Assembly (NCBI GenBank): GCA_003024985.2
Contig: PXIH01S0000139.1
Direction: 5' to 3' (one strand)
DNA: 12,859 nucleotides
Origin: Euperipatoides rowelli
Taxonomy: Eukaryota > Onychophora > Udeonychophora > Euonychophora > Peripatopsidae
The position numbers and the translations under genes are program-made. The notes under the pieces were generated by a model, which was not told the DNA's origin, searched no databases, and saw only the letters and a list, made by a program, of their open reading frames with translations. Numbering within the stretch: position 1 is the stretch's first letter; each line of letters opens with the position of its first letter. This document shows positions 9,027-12,859 of the stretch, piece after piece.

Positions 9027-9565
9027 TTTGAACAACAACAAAACTTTTCAAATTGATAAACAAATTGCAGCAAAAGGTTTGGGAATACAACTTTTGGTTC
9101 GTAAGTTATGTTAAATCGTTATCATAAAGGTCACTTTCGAACACCCTAAATAAAAATGCACATAGGTAATCATTAAAGGTGAGGCAAAGCAAGCAAAGAC
9201 CAAAAAAATTAAAAAATCTAAAAATAATTATTTATCCTTTTGATCCTTTAACACGCTCTTTTTCATAAACTGATAATCCATCCACCAGTCCTTTCTTTTT
9301 TTTTAAAAAAAAAGCATGCTTATCAGTAGGACTGAAGCAAAAAGCTGGCACTTGCAGTCCACCCGAAACTGCTCACTTTGTATAGTACCATACATTGAGA
9401 TTTTTAGNGCAAGTGAAATTAATGAGTGCATCAATTGTATATTGATAGGTATTTCCTCTTTCTCCATGGTCTTAAAATGTACATACATGCTAATAAAAAA
9501 AGAACGATAAATGGAGAAGACAAAATTGATCACCCAGTCTAAGTCTGGCCAACTTTTTTTTTTTT

Positions 9566-9640
9566 CACATTAAATTATTTATTTTATTTATTTGTAAAAG
9601 ATTTATACAGTTTATACGAAAATTAAAAAAAAAAAAATTA
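9566..9640 (-). mobile_element. AT-rich segment resembling a retroelement 3' tail
   Basis: On the minus strand the end reads ATCTTTTACAAATAAATAAA then ATAAATAAT, preceded by a long T tract (A13 on the plus strand near 9627-9639). This recalls the AATAAATAAATAA tail of the LINE relic at 3968. No coding remnant is recognisable upstream, so a simple repeat is equally possible. Confidence 0.25.
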
Positions 9641-9989
9641 TAGCGCATCATACAAAATAAACCTCTATATAAATACAGTAACAATTTTTACATTCAAACA
9701 TTAAGGAGTTAAGAAAAGAAAACCAAAATATTAAGATTGAAGAATTTAAACAAATTATACAAACTTATTAAGTGTATGCTTTTTTCTATTTTTATTATAG
9801 TACATTAAAAAAAAAACATTCAGGAAATTAAGATCACAAACACATGTCGTAAAACCCATGTGATATTAGCCATGTGTTAGACATAACCAATCTATATGAG
9901 AACGAAGTGACCTGAGAAATTTCAATATTTGTATAAACTTAAATAATTCTAATCAGGATAAAAACATTTAGGCTATAAGTCCTACTTAC

Positions 9990-10122
9990 ATCTGACCATT
10001 CGCAGATGCGTAAATAGCATGATCAGTAGTGCCCTCTACATATTGAACATGAGTTGGATACACTGTCTGGCTGGCATTTTGTAATGTTACTGTATCTTGA
10101 CTTGGATTGTCTGCTTCGGAAA
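9990..10122 (-). CDS. RFX1/2/3-like transcription factor, N-terminal coding exon
   Basis: This 133-nt exon encodes the start of the glutamine/threonine-rich transactivation region of an RFX-family (X-box binding, winged-helix) nuclear transcription factor. The sequence shows acceptor TTTTTTAATAG at its 5' side and donor GTAAGT at its 3' side. It starts with the last two bases of a split codon and ends with AT, the first two bases of a Met codon completed by the next exon. The 43 whole codons begin SEADNPSQDTVTLQ and contain TVYPTHVQYVEG. From memory, vertebrate RFX3 begins with a comparable SETG...TVTLQ stretch and both RFX2 and RFX3 carry a V-Y-P/H-x-x-VQYVEG motif, so the family call is strong. 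The paralogue cannot be fixed, because invertebrates usually have a single RFX1/2/3 gene. No in-frame start lies in the exon, so at least one more upstream exon is needed. Confidence 0.88.
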
Positions 10123-10613
10123 CTATTAAAAAAAAATTATTTTGTAGTTTCATGTAAAAAATAATATAAGATTTTATTTCTGTTCTGTTCAAAACATAAA
10201 AAGGTCAACTAAAATAAATCATTAGTGCAACATGTCCGTGTTAATTATATATTATCTAAAATTACTGTATTTCTGATTGAGTATAGCAAACATAGAGGCA
10301 ACCAATACTTATATTTATTAACAGATACCTTTATTGGAACACACAAGTTAATTGCTATGGCAGCATGTAAACAATAAGGTGGCCAATAGAGGTAATACTT
10401 TATTATTTACAATATAAAAATTTTAACATGGTCAATCACCATGTCAGATAAAATATGCACATTCATTCATGACAAGGTATCATGTCAGAAGTGAGACCCT
10501 CATTAAAGGTTCAGAATGATTCCATTAGTAAAACCACTCACACATTCGAGTGATTAGACTGCATAATACTCTCCATGTGAAAATAAGATGGCCTCCTCAT
10601 TCATTAGTCTTTC

Positions 10614-10634
10614 CTATTCATTATTAATGAATAG
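10614..10634. repeat. 21-bp perfect palindrome
   Basis: CTATTCATTA and TAATGAATAG are exact reverse complements around a single T. The centre resembles the TAAT core bound by homeodomains in inverted orientation (ATTA-T-TAAT), but AT-rich DNA makes such cores common. It lies 5' of the first visible RFX-like exon. Confidence 0.7.
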
Positions 10635-10640
10635 CTCATT

Positions 10641-10668
10641 ATAAATAAATAAATAAATTAATTAATTT
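10641..10668. repeat. (TAAA)n/(TTAA)n simple repeat
   Basis: About four ATAA/AAAT units pass directly into ATTAATTAATTTT. It lies immediately beside the 21-bp palindrome at 10614-10634. Confidence 0.8.
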
Positions 10669-11194
10669 TGACCAATTGATATTAAGTAAACAATCTACAA
10701 CTCTCACTGCTATCAACCTATCAGGATTGGGGTGGAGATACATAAATCAGTGAATGGAGCAGAATTAAAATGACTTCACGTGGATATTATACAAAGAGAA
10801 GATTGTCTTCCTAATATTCCATGACAATGTAAAGCATACTGTAGCTCATTTTATGATACAGTATTAAATAACATTTTGTTGTTAAATTTATTCTTTATGT
10901 AATTACACGATTTTTGAAGACTCGACGACATCAAAAAGAAAAGAGCATGTCCATATTCAATAAAGTATTTATTTATAAATATGAAAAAAAAACATAATTC
11001 AATTTCTGCCCTTATAATTAAATTAATGATCAATGAGCTTTATCAAGACACTAAGATAAAAAGGAAAATATTTACAAAAAATGAAAAACATAACAAAAAT
11101 GAAAAACAAAAGTAATAGATATTCTCAAAAAAATACCAGTTTCCCCCGATAATTTAAATGTATGCAAAGATGTAGATTTCTCTCTCTCTTTTTT

Positions 11195-11524
11195 TTAAAA
11201 TAAACCTACCAAATATGAGGAAATAAAACACTTTCGAATTTGTGTTATTAGTAGATGTAGACCCTGTGATCTATTCAAGCTGGGTTTCAACTCGTTAATT
11301 AGTAATGATTCGATGATGTGGCATTTCAATTTACTTTCCATGGTAATTAAAATGTGAAAGTTTTCCATGTTTAATGAATGACCCATTTCAAGGGTGTGTT
11401 TCAAAACCACAAAGTTTTTGCCTGACCTGGTGTCCTCTCGCATGCGGGTCTCACTACCCATTCCACTGCATACTAAATAAGTACTTCTGCGTGCACAGCG
11501 TATCATGTAGACAATACATGCAAG
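11195..11524 (-). mobile_element. Penelope-like element relic with GIY-YIG endonuclease domain
   Basis: A minus-strand frame of 109 codons starts after an in-frame TGA at 11525-11527 and reads LACIVYMIRCARRSTYLV, then ETRMREDTRSGKN, KHTLEMGHSLNMENFHIL, IIESLLINELKPSLNRS. This matches the layout of the C-terminal GIY-YIG nuclease of Penelope-like retroelements. VYMIRC stands for the GIY strand and YLV for the YIG strand. The conserved Arg lies in ETRMRE, where the usual following His is Asp. The catalytic Glu is in ESLLI and the terminal Asn in KPSLN. In the family this domain nicks target DNA for retrotransposition. Upstream on the same strand the frame is broken by TGA and TAG, and no reverse transcriptase is recognisable, so this is a 5'-truncated fossil. 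Stand-alone GIY-YIG genes are a less likely alternative. Confidence 0.72.
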
Positions 11525-12859
11525 TCATCTCTACCATTTCCCCTGAGGTCATACATATTTCGGAAAAAGTACTTCAGAGTCGGCGGAGTGGGACATGTTA
11601 ATTTAAATCTATCAAATATTTACTGTATTTTAAATTGTAGTCTTTTCCAACTAATTGGCTCAGAACACTTCTAAAAAAGTTAAAATGTTTCACATTATCT
11701 ATCTTTAAATAAATTAGGTTTCCAGATTGGGTGTGGGGGGAGGGAGGGCCTGTAAGTTTGCATTATATGAATTATAATATACTGAAATAGCCAACTGATT
11801 AAAACTATTTGTTTGCTTATAGTAAGTTAAAACATTATTATAATAGCTTACAGAATAGGAAAGAAAATCATATTTAGGATGAGTGTGTAAGTGATCAGGA
11901 AGGGGGTGGGGGGAGATAGAACTGTTAGCTGAGAAGTGGATTTTTATTTTATATTTGTGGTAATTTAATTGTATGGTTAATAAATATAGTAATAATAATA
12001 ATTCAGTATGGCCTATTGTAAATGTGATCAATGTTATAATCATGAAGCATACAGTATGAATAAAACAAACTAGCTTAAGCATATAAATTTTGAGAGATAC
12101 AATATTTCCCAATAATGTTAAAGCAAATGGTTAAACTGTAATTCTAACAGTTATTCCCTATAACATAAAATAAAAGCTAAAGAAAGGCTAAAACATTTAA
12201 CAATAAAATAAATTAAGCAAATGTTTTTATTATTATTTTACTTTAGTTTAAGACAACAGAAAATCTATATTATAAAATACTTTTATTTTATTTGCTCCAA
12301 TGTTGTGTGGGAAGATTACGCCTACATTTCTGTTGGGATTTTTTTTATGAGATTAATCATTCTTTCTTTTTCCATCTTAATTACAAACTATAATATTTAA
12401 ATGACATTCTTAACAGAAGTAATTTAAAACATGCTTAAATGAGTGGAGCCAGATTAACCAACAAAATAAAAATGGCCAGACATCATTCTAAGAATGGAGG
12501 ATGAATTTTATATAAAGTTTTAACAATTTAAGAATGATTTCATGTATTATTTTTAATCTATTTTAAATTAGGACATTTATCCAGTTGTTTTGTATGTTTT
12601 GGAATTTAAGTTTAATTGGGATTACTATTAAGCATTCATTTTTTATGGCAAATGTTTTGACTTGAATATTTCACAATCTAATCATCAAAATATAAACTTA
12701 AGTTTTAAAATGTTTTCTTGTCTCTGATAGTAGTAATCAAATCTTTCAAATTTTAAATACTGTGTTAAGGGGGGATGCTACAGATAAGATAAAAAATTTT
12801 ATTTGAATAGTTAGAAAACCAAGTTTGATATATGTTAGAGTACTCCTGATACAATAATT

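Larger units (their letters stand above)
7965..9989 (-). other. Intron between the first and second visible RFX-like exons
   Basis: This 2025-bp phase-2 intron has donor GTAAGT and acceptor TTTTATAG. The Met codon is split AT|G across it. It is less uniformly AT-rich than its neighbours. A GC-richer, hairpin-dense island lies at 8233-8563, a CTCF-like motif at 9016-9026, and an AT-rich segment resembling a retroelement tail at 9566-9640. An ambiguous base at 9408 limits reading of that stretch. Confidence 0.75.
10123..12859 (-). other. 5' intron or upstream flank of the RFX-like gene
   Basis: The acceptor at 10123-10124 shows that the sequence immediately upstream of the 9990-10122 exon is intronic. 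Where that intron ends is not established. The stretch contains a 21-bp palindrome (10614-10634), an AT tetranucleotide repeat (10641-10668) and a Penelope-like relic (11195-11524). It also contains a long but unrecognised minus-strand ORF (11714-12112). No CpG island, TATA-Inr pair or convincing promoter is visible. Confidence 0.5.

Noticed and set aside
9269-9333. Crossing pairs ACTGATAA/TTATCAGT and AGTCCT/AGGACT that could form a pseudoknot
   Set aside because: The stems are short (8 and 6 bp) and span a T10-A9 tract. Without conservation this is probably chance.
9303-9533. Overlapping ORFs on both strands through the ambiguous base at 9408
   Set aside because: Both depend on the ambiguous base being read through, and neither resembles a known protein.
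11374-11601. Plus-strand 75-codon ORF
   Set aside because: It is the antisense shadow of the Penelope-like GIY-YIG frame.
62-12056. TACTGTA copies as miR-101 target sites
   Set aside because: The word overlaps the miR-101 seed match, but copies occur on both strands and mostly in introns, so miRNA targeting does not explain the enrichment.
1-12859. tRNA, rRNA, CRISPR arrays, bacterial operons or riboswitches
   Set aside because: None was seen. The splice signals, intron lengths and retroelement relics indicate an animal nuclear genome.

Overview
This is an AT-rich (roughly three quarters A+T), intron-dominated piece of an animal nuclear genome. There are no bacterial-style genes. Coding sequence occurs only as three short minus-strand exons with good splice signals, separated by introns of about 2 kb. 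The spliced product reads as the N-terminal transactivation region of an RFX1/2/3-type winged-helix transcription factor. The key match is TVYPTHVQYVEG, against the VYPAQVQYVEG-type motif of vertebrate RFX proteins as I remember it. The flanking mobile-element relics and a TAGATGGCGCT motif (the insect CTCF core) suggest an invertebrate, possibly an arthropod or crustacean. That placement is weak.

Layout along the plus strand. Positions 1-5467 are non-coding and lie 3' of the last visible RFX exon. They hold four long C or G homopolymers (397-1555), a decayed AAGTAAYT-type repeat (491-632), a possible plus-strand relic of a La-protein RRM (2067-2207), and the decayed 3' end of a CR1-like LINE on the minus strand (about 3968-4500). 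The exons are at 5468-5551, 7862-7964 and 9990-10122, and transcription runs from high to low coordinates. The intron 5552-7861 holds a 37-bp near-perfect palindrome (6953-6989). The intron 7965-9989 holds an unusually GC-rich, hairpin-dense island (8233-8563), including a 35-codon plus-strand ORF with an optimal start context, and a CTCF-like site. Upstream of 10122 lies the 5' intron or flank, with a palindrome (10614-10634), an AT tetranucleotide repeat and a Penelope-like element relic that retains a recognisable GIY-YIG endonuclease end (11195-11524).

The reading frame is continuous across both complete splice junctions. The start codon is not securely located, and the RFX DNA-binding domain is not in the window, so it must lie beyond position 1 on the minus strand. 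The strongest signal not explained by genes is the heptamer TACTGTA/TACAGTA. I count 22 copies across the window against about 2.6 expected from base composition. No complete novel system is visible.
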